DNA from: DATFVA01 sp963711455
GTDB lineage: Bacteria > Bacteroidota > Ignavibacteria > Ignavibacteriales > Ignavibacteriaceae
DNA: 64,000 nucleotides
NCBI GenBank assembly: GCA_963711455.1
Contig: CAVQEH010000004.1
Coordinates: 186,001 to 250,000, forward strand
Reading direction: 5' to 3'
The notes beneath the pieces were generated by a model, which was not told where the DNA came from, ran no database searches, and was given only the letters and a program-made list of their open reading frames with translations. Position 1 is the stretch's first letter. The number at the start of each line of letters is the position of its first letter. Of the stretch, positions 10,261 through 19,994 are shown piece by piece. The position numbers and the translations under genes are program-made.

Positions 10261-10497
10261 TTAAGATCTTTAAATGAGAGAACTTTGTTTTCTCCCGGAA
10301 CATAAATTCCGTTTCTATGAAATGGTATAAATAAAAAGGGGAACTGAATAAAACATAATGAAAATAGGTTATTATTTTTCATTAGTCAATAATAAGATTG
10401 CCGTTTGATTTATATTGCTTTAATTTAGTAAAGTTTTTAGGGTATTAAGGTTGCAAGGGCAACTTAATTTTCGGGAAATTTTTAAAGAGGGAAAAGC

Positions 10498-11247
10498 ATG
10501 AAAAAGAGATTTTTCCTTTTATTTGTATTTGGCTTAAGCTTACTATTTATGGCTTCGTCAGTCACTCCGGTAAATAAAAATAAGATACGCGGCTGGGTTT
10601 ACGATTCTTCCAATGCAAAACCACTAGCAAATGTTAATGTTATTATAAGAGGTACAAAATTCGGATCTACGACAGACAGCAATGGATACTTTCAAATGGC
10701 ATTGGATGACGGAAAAAAATACACAATTGTTTTCAGTCACCTCGGGTATGACAAAGTAGTACGTGTATTATCCCTTGTACAGCAAAAGGAAGTTGAATAT
10801 AGAATTTTTCTTAAGCAAACCGGAATTGAACTGGCTGAAGTTACTGTTACCGGCGAAAGAAAATACGCAAAAATTCCGGCGTACTGGTCTCTTAAAGGAG
10901 ATGACCTGGAGCGCCTTGGTCAAAAGAATCTTGAGAGAGCATTAATGTATTATTTTCCAGGAGTAATTTTTCCCTGGTGGGCTCGTGAAAAAGATGAGGA
11001 TAAAGATTTTACTTTATATGTAAATGGAGTTTTTAAAGAAACCGAATATCTTGATCAGATTGATCCGTTTAGTGTGAAATATGTAAAAATATGGAAACGT
11101 AATTATAGTAATATTAGTAACGAAAGTTGGAACAAAAACTGGAATGAGAGTAAAATTGAATATACACCGATTGAACTTCCTTGTCGTAATGGGAATTATG
11201 TCGTTCTTATAGTTACAAATGATGAAGAATCAACTATGGCAAAATAA
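10498..11247 (+). CDS. Exported carboxypeptidase-regulatory plus plug-like protein without a beta-barrel
   Basis: The product is a 249-residue exported protein. A signal peptide (about 1-22) is followed by a carboxypeptidase-regulatory-like domain (about 30-105, RGWVYDSSNAKPLANVNVII). Next comes EVTVTGERK, which resembles a TonB box, and a region like the plug of TonB-dependent receptors (LERALMYYFPGVIF, then LYVNGVFKETEYLDQIDPF). The protein stops where the 22-stranded barrel of a receptor would start, and no barrel remnant follows. AGAGGG 7 bases before the ATG gives a good ribosome binding site. A lipoprotein gene begins 13 bases downstream. It may be a truncated receptor that now has another role, such as partner, decoy or signal input. 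The function is unknown. Confidence 0.72.
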   Translation: MKKRFFLLFVFGLSLLFMASSVTPVNKNKIRGWVYDSSNAKPLANVNVIIRGTKFGSTTDSNGYFQMALDDGKKYTIVFSHLGYDKVVRVLSLVQQKEVEYRIFLKQTGIELAEVTVTGERKYAKIPAYWSLKGDDLERLGQKNLERALMYYFPGVIFPWWAREKDEDKDFTLYVNGVFKETEYLDQIDPFSVKYVKIWKRNYSNISNESWNKNWNESKIEYTPIELPCRNGNYVVLIVTNDEESTMAK

Positions 11248-11260
11248 ATATTAAAAAAAA

Positions 11261-11818
11261 ATGAAAATAATAAGTCTGTTAATTTTATTTATTTCAACCT
11301 GTTTGTTATTCAATTCCTGTGACCAGTCAATAGAGCCCAGATATTCATCTTATAATCCTGTTTTAGCTCCAGCTCAGGAACTTCCAGTGAAAGAGATTAT
11401 GAAATCCGAAGGAATTACTTCAATCCACTATAATGAATATGATTCCTTAATTGTTTATGGCATTCCCAGAGAGTTAAGACCTCTAAATGAATATTATATT
11501 GACACATTAAAATTTGTGAAGATTGAATTAGTAACCTCGGATACTACAGTCTACGATTTGGTTTATTTCCCCCTTTCTTATCAGCAGGAAGTTCAAAAAG
11601 CCCTGGGAAGCTGGTTAAAAAATCCAATAAAATATTTAGGTGCTGAAAGGTTAGATGAAGAATTATGTTATTCTTTTACAGACATAACAGGATATCAGGA
11701 ATGGGTTTGGGACAAAAACAGAGTGCCTGTCTTACGAAGGTTGCTACGCCATAATAACGATGGTGATGCAGTAACAATACTTATAAAAAGGGATATTATT
11801 CTAAATCAGAACTTCTAA
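11261..11818 (+). CDS. Small predicted lipoprotein of unknown function
   Basis: The product is a 185-residue protein that begins with a lipoprotein signal peptide whose lipobox is FNSC (Cys at residue 20), so it is probably membrane anchored. No domain was recognised. The body is rich in acidic and aromatic residues. It is co-directional with the preceding plug-like protein, only 13 bases away, so the two are probably co-transcribed and may work as a pair at the outer membrane. It converges on the TonB-dependent receptor gene that ends at 11883. Confidence 0.65.
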   Translation: MKIISLLILFISTCLLFNSCDQSIEPRYSSYNPVLAPAQELPVKEIMKSEGITSIHYNEYDSLIVYGIPRELRPLNEYYIDTLKFVKIELVTSDTTVYDLVYFPLSYQQEVQKALGSWLKNPIKYLGAERLDEELCYSFTDITGYQEWVWDKNRVPVLRRLLRHNNDGDAVTILIKRDIILNQNF

Positions 11819-11882
11819 GAAATTTATAGTTCAGCCATAGTTGAATTATTTCTGTCAGTCCACTATTATTTTATGCACAATC

Positions 11883-14234
11883 TTAAAACTTTAATCCCAC
11901 CCCAATGTTAAAAAATCTTTTTGAGTAAATATTTGCAATTGGTACAGGTTGTCTTGTATCCGGCAGAACATGATACCATGAATATGATGCAATGTTATAT
12001 TGATTAAAGATATTATAAACTTCCGGACTGATTGTTAGTTTGTAATTTCCACCCAGTTTAAAATCGAATGTTAATCCCATATCCACACGAAAATAAAAAG
12101 GAAATGTGTTGACTCTGTCATAATCAACGGTAATAGTATTCAATCCTGTAACCGGGTCGGTCACTGTTTTTTCAGGATGGAACAAAAATCCTGAACCGAA
12201 TATAAATACCACGTGCGACTGGAAATTTTTATGACGCTTTGCTCTATCCTGCAAATAGATTCTTATAGTATGCGTCTGGTCAAGAAGTCTTGGCTGATAA
12301 CCAGTGTTATTAGATAAGTCTCTTTCCTTTGTATTTAAATAACTGTACCCAATCCAGCTTGTAATTCCCTCTACTAACTCGCCACGGTATTGCAAATCCA
12401 GTCCGTAAGCATATCCGTCAAAATTATTCTGGTTACCATAAACAAGCTTTAGCTGATCCACAGAATACGGAATGAGGTTCGATAATCTTTTATAATAAAT
12501 TTCGGCCAGCAATTGAGAGGTTGGCTTAAATTTATTTTCCCAGCTTAAAACATACTGCACAGATTTTTGAGCTAGTAAAGGTTTTATTTTTGAAAGATCT
12601 TTGTCCCGGAGTTCATAATAAAAAGGCGGCTGATAATAATATCCCCAACCTAGATTTAATTTGTTATCCGGGTTCAGATTATAATTAATATTTATCCGCG
12701 GACTAACCAGTGTTTGATTATTATAATAATATTGTAATACTCTCACTCCTAAATTAGCCTGAATCTTTTCATTAAAGTAAATGTTATCCAATAAATATCC
12801 GGAAACAGAATTGAAGTTTACATCCTGATTTAGTTTTAATGTGTAAGGAGGATTCAAAACCGTATCAGGACCTGCCTCGTGAGCGGATACTTCCAAACTA
12901 TTTTTCATATTAGAGAATTTTGCATTAATCCCACCTTGCACGTTATGCCCATCTAATTTATAAGAAACATCAGACTTCAATTCATATGTATTAACTTGCA
13001 GATCATTATTGTCAGTATCATATGCAGTTTTAAGATATAACCTGTTATCCAGGGGATTATAAGCATCTTCTGAATAATATACCCTGCCAGCAAGATTTTT
13101 ATTTTCATTCTCCTTATTAGAATAATATGCGAATGACAAATCCAACCCCAGATTATCCGATAATTGTGAAAAATATTTTAAACCGGCAATATTCCTGTTA
13201 AAGCTGTAATACTGTTTGCCGTCGTATTCAAGAGTAACCTGCCTTATATCGGCTCTGCTAAGCTGGAAATATCCATCCCAGCTATCCGGCGTTAAATCAA
13301 ACTTGTTATATGCCTTTAATAAAAAAAGTTGGAGAGAGTTGTTTTCGGAAAATGAATAAGTAGACAATAATTGAAAATCATAAAAAAGAGGCGAGTACTT
13401 TCCGCTTGTCTGAAGCCGGTTAGCAAACAAAGCTGGGTTGGCATATCTGAATCCACCGGATACATTTAAATTTCCGATCTTTCTTTTTAGTGTTAATCCG
13501 GTATTCAACAGATCAATGTTAATAGTACCGTTAAGAGTTGAATCAAAATTATTTTCATAATTAATTTCAAGCACCGATGACATTTTATCCCCGAAGTTTG
13601 CCGGGAAAACTCCATTATAAAAATGAATATCCCTTACCATGTCCTGGTTTACTATCGATTGATTTTCCTCGATACCCTGTTGGAGCAGAAACGGTCTGTA
13701 AATTTCATAACCATTTAAATAAATCAGGTTTTCGTCAAAGTTTCCTCCGCGTACATTGTATGCACTTGTTAGCTCATTGTTTGATGTAACACCAGGAAGG
13801 ATTTTTACTCCTCTTATTACATCGGAATACAGATTGGGCATTGTAGTCAGATCTTTTTCCTTAATCTCCTGTACATTAATTGGATTATAGGTTTTCCCGC
13901 TTACACTAACTTCATTTGTTTCATACACTTTGGGAACTAAAGATATGTTTAAATGAAATGATTGCTGGGATTTGGAAATTTTTAATTCTTTGAACTCGTT
14001 TTCAAAACCTATACAGCTATAGGTAATTGAGTAATTGCCCGGGGAAATTTTTAATAAGTAATAACCTGTACTGTCGGAAATAGTACCAAGAGTTGTTCCG
14101 TTAATAATTACATTTACATCTTTTACCGGGGCGCCGGTTGAATCATTTGTTATGTGCCCGGATAGTGAAATTGTGTTTTTCTGTGCGTAAATCTGGAAGG
14201 TAAGCAGAATGAATATTAATACCGCAAACTTCAT
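11883..14234 (-). CDS. TonB-dependent receptor with carboxypeptidase-regulatory domain
   Basis: This is an outer-membrane receptor of 783 residues for energised uptake of an unidentified substrate. It has a signal peptide (about 1-17), a carboxypeptidase-regulatory-like domain (about 22-105, SGHITNDSTGAPVKDVNVII) and a TonB-box-like ETNEVSVSG. A plug (about 125-235) contains AYNVRGGNFDENLIYLNG and the VFPANFGDKMSSVLEI signature. A C-terminal beta-barrel ends in an aromatic residue (NIGVGLKF), as expected for outer-membrane proteins. No SusD-like partner lies next to it, so a SusCD-type glycan system is not supported. It is convergent with the small lipoprotein gene. Confidence 0.9.
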   Translation of the reverse strand: MKFAVLIFILLTFQIYAQKNTISLSGHITNDSTGAPVKDVNVIINGTTLGTISDSTGYYLLKISPGNYSITYSCIGFENEFKELKISKSQQSFHLNISLVPKVYETNEVSVSGKTYNPINVQEIKEKDLTTMPNLYSDVIRGVKILPGVTSNNELTSAYNVRGGNFDENLIYLNGYEIYRPFLLQQGIEENQSIVNQDMVRDIHFYNGVFPANFGDKMSSVLEINYENNFDSTLNGTINIDLLNTGLTLKRKIGNLNVSGGFRYANPALFANRLQTSGKYSPLFYDFQLLSTYSFSENNSLQLFLLKAYNKFDLTPDSWDGYFQLSRADIRQVTLEYDGKQYYSFNRNIAGLKYFSQLSDNLGLDLSFAYYSNKENENKNLAGRVYYSEDAYNPLDNRLYLKTAYDTDNNDLQVNTYELKSDVSYKLDGHNVQGGINAKFSNMKNSLEVSAHEAGPDTVLNPPYTLKLNQDVNFNSVSGYLLDNIYFNEKIQANLGVRVLQYYYNNQTLVSPRININYNLNPDNKLNLGWGYYYQPPFYYELRDKDLSKIKPLLAQKSVQYVLSWENKFKPTSQLLAEIYYKRLSNLIPYSVDQLKLVYGNQNNFDGYAYGLDLQYRGELVEGITSWIGYSYLNTKERDLSNNTGYQPRLLDQTHTIRIYLQDRAKRHKNFQSHVVFIFGSGFLFHPEKTVTDPVTGLNTITVDYDRVNTFPFYFRVDMGLTFDFKLGGNYKLTISPEVYNIFNQYNIASYSWYHVLPDTRQPVPIANIYSKRFFNIGVGLKF

Positions 14235-14674
14235 TAAGGCCCTGAAAGGATTAATTAAATAATTAGTTTACAGTATAAATTATTTTATAAATTTCTCCTG
14301 TTTTATTAACATTAAAATTATTGAAAATTAGTTGGTTAGACAATAAAACCGTGGGGGGATAATTTGTCTCTATAATGGCTGCTATCTTAATAATGATTGT
14401 GACCTAACTGGATATACGAGAATAAAATTAATATTTGATAAATCAAATTATTCGATTGAAAATTGAGTTGAATCTTCATTCTTACATCCCAATCGCGAAT
14501 ATGGTTATTCATTTCCATACTTATCAAATCTCTATGAATTACTGTTTTTCTTTGAGTATTTGAAATAATTAGGTTAAGTTTATAATTAATAAATTTAGTT
14601 TAATCCGGATTAAGGTTCTGTAATTGAAAAAACTCTGATTAATTCAATATTTATAAATAATTGGGAGTTAAACT
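14235..14674. other. 440-bp divergent intergenic region
   Basis: This AT-rich gap separates the divergent TonB-dependent receptor and Yip1-like genes and must hold their promoters. I see no RNA gene, no open frame with a start and ribosome site, and no clear inverted repeat. A TATAAT hexamer occurs around 14371, without a convincing -35 partner. GGGAG lies just before the ATG at 14675. Confidence 0.4.
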
Positions 14675-15271
14675 ATGAACCTTGTTGACAGAGCTAAGAA
14701 TATTCTTCTAAGTCCCAACACCGAATGGGATATTATCCGCAATGAATCTCCAACCCCCTCTGAACTTTTCACCGGTTATGCAGTTATACTCGCAGCAATA
14801 CCTGCTGTTGCCGGCTTCATCGGCTATTCTCTTATTGGAATATCATTGGGTGGTTTTGGGAATATAAGATTACCCATCGGTACTGCTATAACCTGGACAA
14901 TCCTTACTTATATTCTTTCGCTTGTTGGCGTTTATGTTCTTGGTTGGATAATTGACGCATTAGCTCCATCTTTTGGTTCTTTAAAAGATTTAAACTCTTC
15001 ATTAAAGATTTCTGTTTATGCATACACTGCTACCTGGGTAGCAGGAATATTCCAAATCATTCCTTCGCTTTCGTTCCTTACTGCTCTGGCAAGTATTTAC
15101 AGCCTTGTATTGCTTTATATGGGATTAAAGAAAGTGAAGCTTGTACCGGAAGATAAAATGGTGGGTTATTTTGTAGTAACAATTGTAGTAGCCCTGGTTC
15201 TTTACTTTGTAATTGGAGCCATTATCTCTTCAATTGTTTTCCGGGGTTATTATACCGGCGGTACAATTTAA
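14675..15271 (+). CDS. Yip1-domain integral membrane protein
   Basis: The product is a 198-residue protein. It has a short cytoplasmic N-terminus (VDRAKNILLSPNTEWDII), typical of bacterial YIP1/DUF1282 proteins, and then five hydrophobic segments at about 31-55, 66-92, 108-130, 132-148 and 160-187. The conserved opening, in which a Trp follows a short Pro/Asn loop, is the basis for the family call. The biochemical role of bacterial Yip1 proteins is not established. GGGAG 8 bases upstream supports the ATG. A terminator-like hairpin follows the gene, so it is probably a single-gene unit. Confidence 0.82.
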   Translation: MNLVDRAKNILLSPNTEWDIIRNESPTPSELFTGYAVILAAIPAVAGFIGYSLIGISLGGFGNIRLPIGTAITWTILTYILSLVGVYVLGWIIDALAPSFGSLKDLNSSLKISVYAYTATWVAGIFQIIPSLSFLTALASIYSLVLLYMGLKKVKLVPEDKMVGYFVVTIVVALVLYFVIGAIISSIVFRGYYTGGTI

Positions 15272-15282
15272 TTAATTTAAAC

Positions 15283-15308
15283 CCTCCCTGAATACTGGGC
15301 GGAATTTT
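15283..15308 (+). terminator. Probable intrinsic terminator after the Yip1 gene
   Basis: CCTCCC (15283-15288) and GGGCGG (15297-15302) pair with one mismatch around an 8-base loop. AATTTTT follows. It lies 12 bases past the Yip1 stop codon, in the orientation expected for a rho-independent terminator. Confidence 0.5.
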
Positions 15309-15407
15309 TCTTAGATCTTTTTAATAGTTAACTTTATTGTTACAGAGCATTAATTTAAAAATGCAATTTATAATTTTCTGTTAACTATCCTCAAATCGGA
15401 GTACGGG

Positions 15408-15992
15408 ATGGACCTTAACGAAAAATACTTCTCTAATAATACCCGCGGGTATAAAATTTTAAACCGTTTTTATTTAAAATACCGCGATCTTTTTAGTAAA
15501 ACAGTTTTCACCGAATTTGAAGATTTCAGGAACCAGATTTTTTTAAATATTTCGGGAATAAAGTTCCCCGATGATGTTAAAAATAAGGAAGCATATATTA
15601 TCGGGGCAATTAAAATTCAATGCCGGGTGCAGCTTAATAAAGCTTTAAAATACAAAAATGAAAAGCCGGAGAGTCAATTACAGAATAATGGTGAGATTAT
15701 TAGTGAAGATGGAATATCAATTACTGATCAAGCACCTAATTTTCTCCCGGATCCTCAACAGATGCTCGAGGGTGAAGAAGTATTTAACATAATAAATATT
15801 TTTAAGCTACAACTGAATACCGGAGAGAAAGTGCTGCTGAATAATATGATTGATGAAAAAACAAGGACGGATATTGCCGACGAGAATAGTTTAGATGCCA
15901 ATATCAAAAGACTTAAAATAAAATTCTTTGCTTTTCTTAAAGAATATGATTTGAATTACGAGATGTTTAGAAAATATGAGAAATCCGAATAA
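15408..15992 (+). CDS. Divergent sigma-70-family (ECF-like) factor, module A
   Basis: The product is a 194-residue protein. Residues about 20-85 resemble a degenerate sigma region 2 (FEDFRNQIFLNISG, then KEAYIIGAIKIQCR). Residues about 130-180 resemble region 4 (LNTGEKVLLNNMID followed by DIADENSLDANIKRLK, a helix-turn-helix pattern). Similarity to canonical ECF factors is low, so the call leans on context: the next gene encodes a transmembrane HxxxCxxC anti-sigma-like protein. CGGAG precedes the ATG by 6 bases. It lacks the separate sigma-3 domain of primary factors. It is the counterpart of the clearer sigma factor at 41547-42104. Confidence 0.65.
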   Translation: MDLNEKYFSNNTRGYKILNRFYLKYRDLFSKTVFTEFEDFRNQIFLNISGIKFPDDVKNKEAYIIGAIKIQCRVQLNKALKYKNEKPESQLQNNGEIISEDGISITDQAPNFLPDPQQMLEGEEVFNIINIFKLQLNTGEKVLLNNMIDEKTRTDIADENSLDANIKRLKIKFFAFLKEYDLNYEMFRKYEKSE

Positions 15993-16056
15993 TTTTTTTT
16001 GAAAGTAATCTGCCGGTTTAAACTTAATAATCGGTACATAAAAAAAGGTAAATGAA

Positions 16057-17157
16057 ATGGAAAACTTTCTTATAGAGTATTCAAAATTTCTTGATGAAAC
16101 AAATAGTCATCTTTCTATACAAACATTGGCAACTTATATAAACCTTTCTGATCAATTAAGTGATAAGGAAAAACAATTTATTTCAAATCATCTTGCTGAG
16201 TGCAGCGATTGTTCACGTTCTTTCGATCTTATATTTGATGAAGATCTTGAACTTGACGGAAAGAAAAATGTTATTAGTCTTTTCAGGCAGCCTGAAAACC
16301 CGGACGATGAAGCTGTAATATTTAAAAGTGAGGATGGCCTGGTTGAAATTGAATTATCAAAGTTAAGCCAGACTGATTTTAACCTCAGGTTTATATCATT
16401 GCCATCAAGGTTAAACAGGGAAAGAGCTGCCCTTAAAGTTTTTTCAAAATATATTCTGCGTGTTCCTTCCATGGAAATGGAGAATATGTTTATCATTCAT
16501 AGTGAAGAAGACATAATGAATCTCGATTCATTTGAGCTGGTATCTTTAACCGCACCGCCTGTAATCCCGGTAATTCCCAAAGTAGAAAAACCGGAAAGAA
16601 GCACGAAAATTTACTGGTATGCCGCTGCTGCAATTGTAATTTTTATATCTATTATATTTATTTATCTGACAATGAAATCCGGCAGTCAGTTACCTAACCC
16701 TGGTGAACAGCCTCAGACAATTACAGACCTTACTCCCGGACAAAAACCAATAAGGGAATCGGATAATGCGGCTACAAGAACACCTGAACCAACACAGAAG
16801 AGTATTCCGGAAAATAATCAGCAAACCACTGAGCCGGACCATGATGTTTTTGCAGCCAATGTAACCCTGGAAAATTTCATTAACAGAAATAACAGGAGTG
16901 GTTCCCCGGTTGAAATAGTTTCACCCGCAATAGGAGCAGATGTTAAAATGCCTTTAACCTTTGAATGGGCAAATACAAAAAAGAATGTTACATTAAAATT
17001 TGTGATACTCTCAAATCAAAATATTCCGGTTTATAACAGTTTAATAAACGGGAAAGAACTTACGATTGATATTAAACTGGATCCGGGTTTGTATTATTGG
17101 AAACTTGAATCCTCCGAAAGCATTGAAGTTATGGGAAAATTTTTTATAAGAAGCTAA
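16057..17157 (+). CDS. Transmembrane zinc-finger anti-sigma-like protein with periplasmic Ig-like domain, module A
   Basis: The product is a 366-residue single-pass membrane protein. The cytoplasmic N-terminus contains a zf-HC2-type motif, HLAECSDC (His45, Cys49, Cys52), that would bind zinc and hold the sigma factor. A region of unknown fold follows (about 60-165). The transmembrane helix is at about 186-206. The periplasmic part has a Pro/Thr/Gln-rich linker (about 208-270) and a C-terminal beta-sandwich-like domain (about 285-366, MPLTFEWANTKKNVTLKF). It is 64 bases downstream of the sigma gene. Its stop overlaps the stop of the convergent CHAT gene by 4 bases (CTAA). Role by family: membrane anti-sigma factor. 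The signal sensed is unknown. Confidence 0.75.
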   Translation: MENFLIEYSKFLDETNSHLSIQTLATYINLSDQLSDKEKQFISNHLAECSDCSRSFDLIFDEDLELDGKKNVISLFRQPENPDDEAVIFKSEDGLVEIELSKLSQTDFNLRFISLPSRLNRERAALKVFSKYILRVPSMEMENMFIIHSEEDIMNLDSFELVSLTAPPVIPVIPKVEKPERSTKIYWYAAAAIVIFISIIFIYLTMKSGSQLPNPGEQPQTITDLTPGQKPIRESDNAATRTPEPTQKSIPENNQQTTEPDHDVFAANVTLENFINRNNRSGSPVEIVSPAIGADVKMPLTFEWANTKKNVTLKFVILSNQNIPVYNSLINGKELTIDIKLDPGLYYWKLESSESIEVMGKFFIRS

Positions 17158-19994
17158 TGCCCAATTAAAATGAACGGACTCCATTCAAGAGGATATGAAT
17201 ACAAGCCTCCTTTGATCATATCAAGTTTAATCTTCCTCAGAGCTGAAGAGTAATCCATTCCGTTCAGGATATTTTTATAGAAGTTTATCATTAAAACAGA
17301 AGTCGATTTATCGGTAACCTGCCACAACGAAACAACAATATTATCGACGCCGGCATAGAAAAAAGCCCTGGTTAACCCATATATACCTTCCCCTTTAACC
17401 ACCTTTCCAAGCCCGCTTTCACAGGCACTGAGAACAAGTAAATCTGCATTTAAATTTAAATTATAAACCTCGCCAGCGTACAGGATTCCATCATCTTTAG
17501 TTGAATCATTTGAATCATATAAGACCAAACCGGAAAGATCGGGATGTTCTTCATTAATAAAGCCGTGAGTCGCTAGATGAAGAAATTTGTACCTGTAAAT
17601 ATTATCTGATTTCAGTTCACTTTCCGTGGCAGCTTTATTTATAAAAACCTCTGTGGGATAATTGTCACTCTTGAATAAATCACCTATAGATTCCACTTCA
17701 GTTTTAGTTTCAGGAAGAGAAGAATATTTTTTCCCCTGAATTTTTATTGAACGCAAAGAACTATAATTGATTAAATTAGTATCAATAACCGAAGCTATTT
17801 TATTTAAATCTTTTTTATCATCAGAAAAGACAGGTGCAAAACCCGCAAAGGATGTTTGCTTACTATCATTTTTATGAAGTAAAGTTTCCCTTAGTAATTC
17901 AGATGAATAATGATAGCTTATCTCATAGTCCCTAATTAGATAATTTAGCTTTGAAAAATCCCTGTTAAAAGGAGTTGTATAACTTTTTGTCAGCAGTGCT
18001 TCAAAAGGTAAATAAGCTAAAATATCATCAGGAATTATATAAAGCTTTTTTTTATTTTTTATGAATTTTGTAACAGGTTCGATGAGTTTAAAATAAAGAG
18101 TATAAGCCGAAGATAAATAATTGATATAATTTAACTTTTGAAGTGCTGCTCTGAACTTTCTTACTTCGTTAAAAAATGTGGAATCACAGTTAACAGTAAC
18201 TGCATTTACCGAACTATTTGTTAAAGCAAAAATGGTTATTGAGGAATCCCCGGTAAAATATTCGATTAATGATGCATAGGGAGGAAGCAGTTGTCTTATG
18301 TCTGCAGACGTATTAATTTTTTCCGGAAATTTTAATATGTTATAAGCCGGAAAGTTCTGTTCAATAAATCTGAGTAGCTCATCATATTTTGACTGCGCGT
18401 TAAAAAGCTGATTCTTATTCAGATTAAACGAATAAGAGTCATTTTCTTTTTCAGACTCTTCCAGTCTTGTTTCATATAATGTAAGATCTGCCCTTAAATC
18501 ATTTTCTTTACTAAGCAGACTATCCGGCAGACCAGTATATTTTCTTACATGAGCGTCTGCAATAGACTCGGATAGAATTTCTGCTTTGTTTCTTTCAGCA
18601 AAGAAAAAAGCTGAATCAATAAACTCGGGATTGGTTGTTATTTTATAAATCTTCAGCGAAACATCAACAGCGTTTTTATTTACTTCATATGACCTCCTGG
18701 TAAGCATCAGTTTGGATTCTTCTCTGCCTAACCCGTTCTTAAGCTTATCTATTACATCAGTAGCAGTTTTATAAACCTTTAAGGATTTTTTCAGAACAAT
18801 TATATCTGAAGTTATATTACCTTGTTCAGCTAAAGCATTGCCTTTTTTAACAAGAGCTAATATAAGTCGCTTTGCCGATGGCATTTTTATTAACGATTCC
18901 GGGTCAGGGTGCTCAGGGTTATATCCTGTCCAGACAATGGAAAGAGCAGAATCGTAATACGCGACAGCGGAATTATAATCTTTTTTCTCTCTTTTGAGTT
19001 TACCGGCATAAATATAAGCGTCGGCTAATTCGGGATTTGACGGAGCAATTTTTTTATAAATATTTATCCCTTTATTTAAAAAATATTTTGCATTATTAAA
19101 ATTTCCCATTTTTGTGAAAACATTACCGATATTAGCGTAGCTGAAGGCAACTTCAGGTGATTCTTCTCCTGCATAGTCTCTTCTTATATCCATAGCTTTA
19201 TAAAAGTAACTCAGAGCCTTTTCGTATTTTCCATAATACGTATAAATCGAAGCAAGATTATTATAACTCATCGCTATATAAGGATGGCTTTCGCCTAATT
19301 TATCTTTCCAAATCTTTAAAGCTTTTTCATCATATTCTATTGATTTGGAATAGTTTCCTTTAAGGAAATAGACATTAGCTAAGTTTGTATAACAATTCCC
19401 TATACGAGGATCATCATCGTTAAGAATTGATTTCCAGATAGAAAGAGCTTTCTCTAGATATTCAAGGGCTTTTTCATAGTCACTGGTTCTGTAATAAATC
19501 AAACCAACATTATGAAATCCCTTTGCTGTAACAGCGTTCTCAGTCCCAAATAGTTTTTCGTTAATTTCAAGCATATCCCGATAATATTTGTATGCTTTTT
19601 CATAATTACCTTTCTCATAGTAAACCGAACCAATGCTGTTATAAAGTTCAGCTTTAAGTGAATCCTGATTTTCATTAAGAAAACCAAGAGCATCCAATCC
19701 ATCATTAAGATGATTGAAAGCCTGAGAGTAATTGCCGAGATACCTGTAATTAATTCCAATGTTTTTCTGACAATCTATATAGTCTCTCCAGATGTTTGAT
19801 TTCTTAAAAATTTCAGAGGCTTTTTCATAATAAAAATTAGAGCTGTCGTACTTTACATTCCGCCCAAAATCTTCTGCCTTATCATAATAATTCAAAGCCT
19901 CGAGTGAGTCGGGGTGAACCACACAAAATAACATACCATTCCCCGAAATTATTAATACTATCGCGGAAATTAATACCCTGAAAAATCTGCTCAT
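17154..19994 (-). CDS. Exported TPR-CHAT (caspase-like) protein, module A
   Basis: The product is a 946-residue protein predicted to be exported. A signal peptide (about 1-24) is followed by about eight tetratricopeptide repeats (about 30-370, repeating units like YYEKGNYEKAYKYY). A helical linker comes next, then a CHAT domain (about 640-946). The catalytic His-Cys pair of the caspase-like fold is present: HLATHG with His810 and LSACESGLG with Cys858, followed by the hallmark GLTRAFFYAG and SLWQVTD. The predicted role is a periplasmic protease or scaffold; the substrate is unknown. It is convergent with the module A anti-sigma gene and overlaps its stop. No C-terminal membrane anchor is present, unlike its relative at 43144-46605. 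Confidence 0.88.
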   Translation of the reverse strand: MSRFFRVLISAIVLIISGNGMLFCVVHPDSLEALNYYDKAEDFGRNVKYDSSNFYYEKASEIFKKSNIWRDYIDCQKNIGINYRYLGNYSQAFNHLNDGLDALGFLNENQDSLKAELYNSIGSVYYEKGNYEKAYKYYRDMLEINEKLFGTENAVTAKGFHNVGLIYYRTSDYEKALEYLEKALSIWKSILNDDDPRIGNCYTNLANVYFLKGNYSKSIEYDEKALKIWKDKLGESHPYIAMSYNNLASIYTYYGKYEKALSYFYKAMDIRRDYAGEESPEVAFSYANIGNVFTKMGNFNNAKYFLNKGINIYKKIAPSNPELADAYIYAGKLKREKKDYNSAVAYYDSALSIVWTGYNPEHPDPESLIKMPSAKRLILALVKKGNALAEQGNITSDIIVLKKSLKVYKTATDVIDKLKNGLGREESKLMLTRRSYEVNKNAVDVSLKIYKITTNPEFIDSAFFFAERNKAEILSESIADAHVRKYTGLPDSLLSKENDLRADLTLYETRLEESEKENDSYSFNLNKNQLFNAQSKYDELLRFIEQNFPAYNILKFPEKINTSADIRQLLPPYASLIEYFTGDSSITIFALTNSSVNAVTVNCDSTFFNEVRKFRAALQKLNYINYLSSAYTLYFKLIEPVTKFIKNKKKLYIIPDDILAYLPFEALLTKSYTTPFNRDFSKLNYLIRDYEISYHYSSELLRETLLHKNDSKQTSFAGFAPVFSDDKKDLNKIASVIDTNLINYSSLRSIKIQGKKYSSLPETKTEVESIGDLFKSDNYPTEVFINKAATESELKSDNIYRYKFLHLATHGFINEEHPDLSGLVLYDSNDSTKDDGILYAGEVYNLNLNADLLVLSACESGLGKVVKGEGIYGLTRAFFYAGVDNIVVSLWQVTDKSTSVLMINFYKNILNGMDYSSALRKIKLDMIKGGLYSYPLEWSPFILIGH

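Noticed and set aside
11883..14234. SusC/SusD-type glycan uptake locus
   Set aside because: No SusD homolog is adjacent; the nearby lipoprotein is only 185 residues and lacks TPR-like SusD features.
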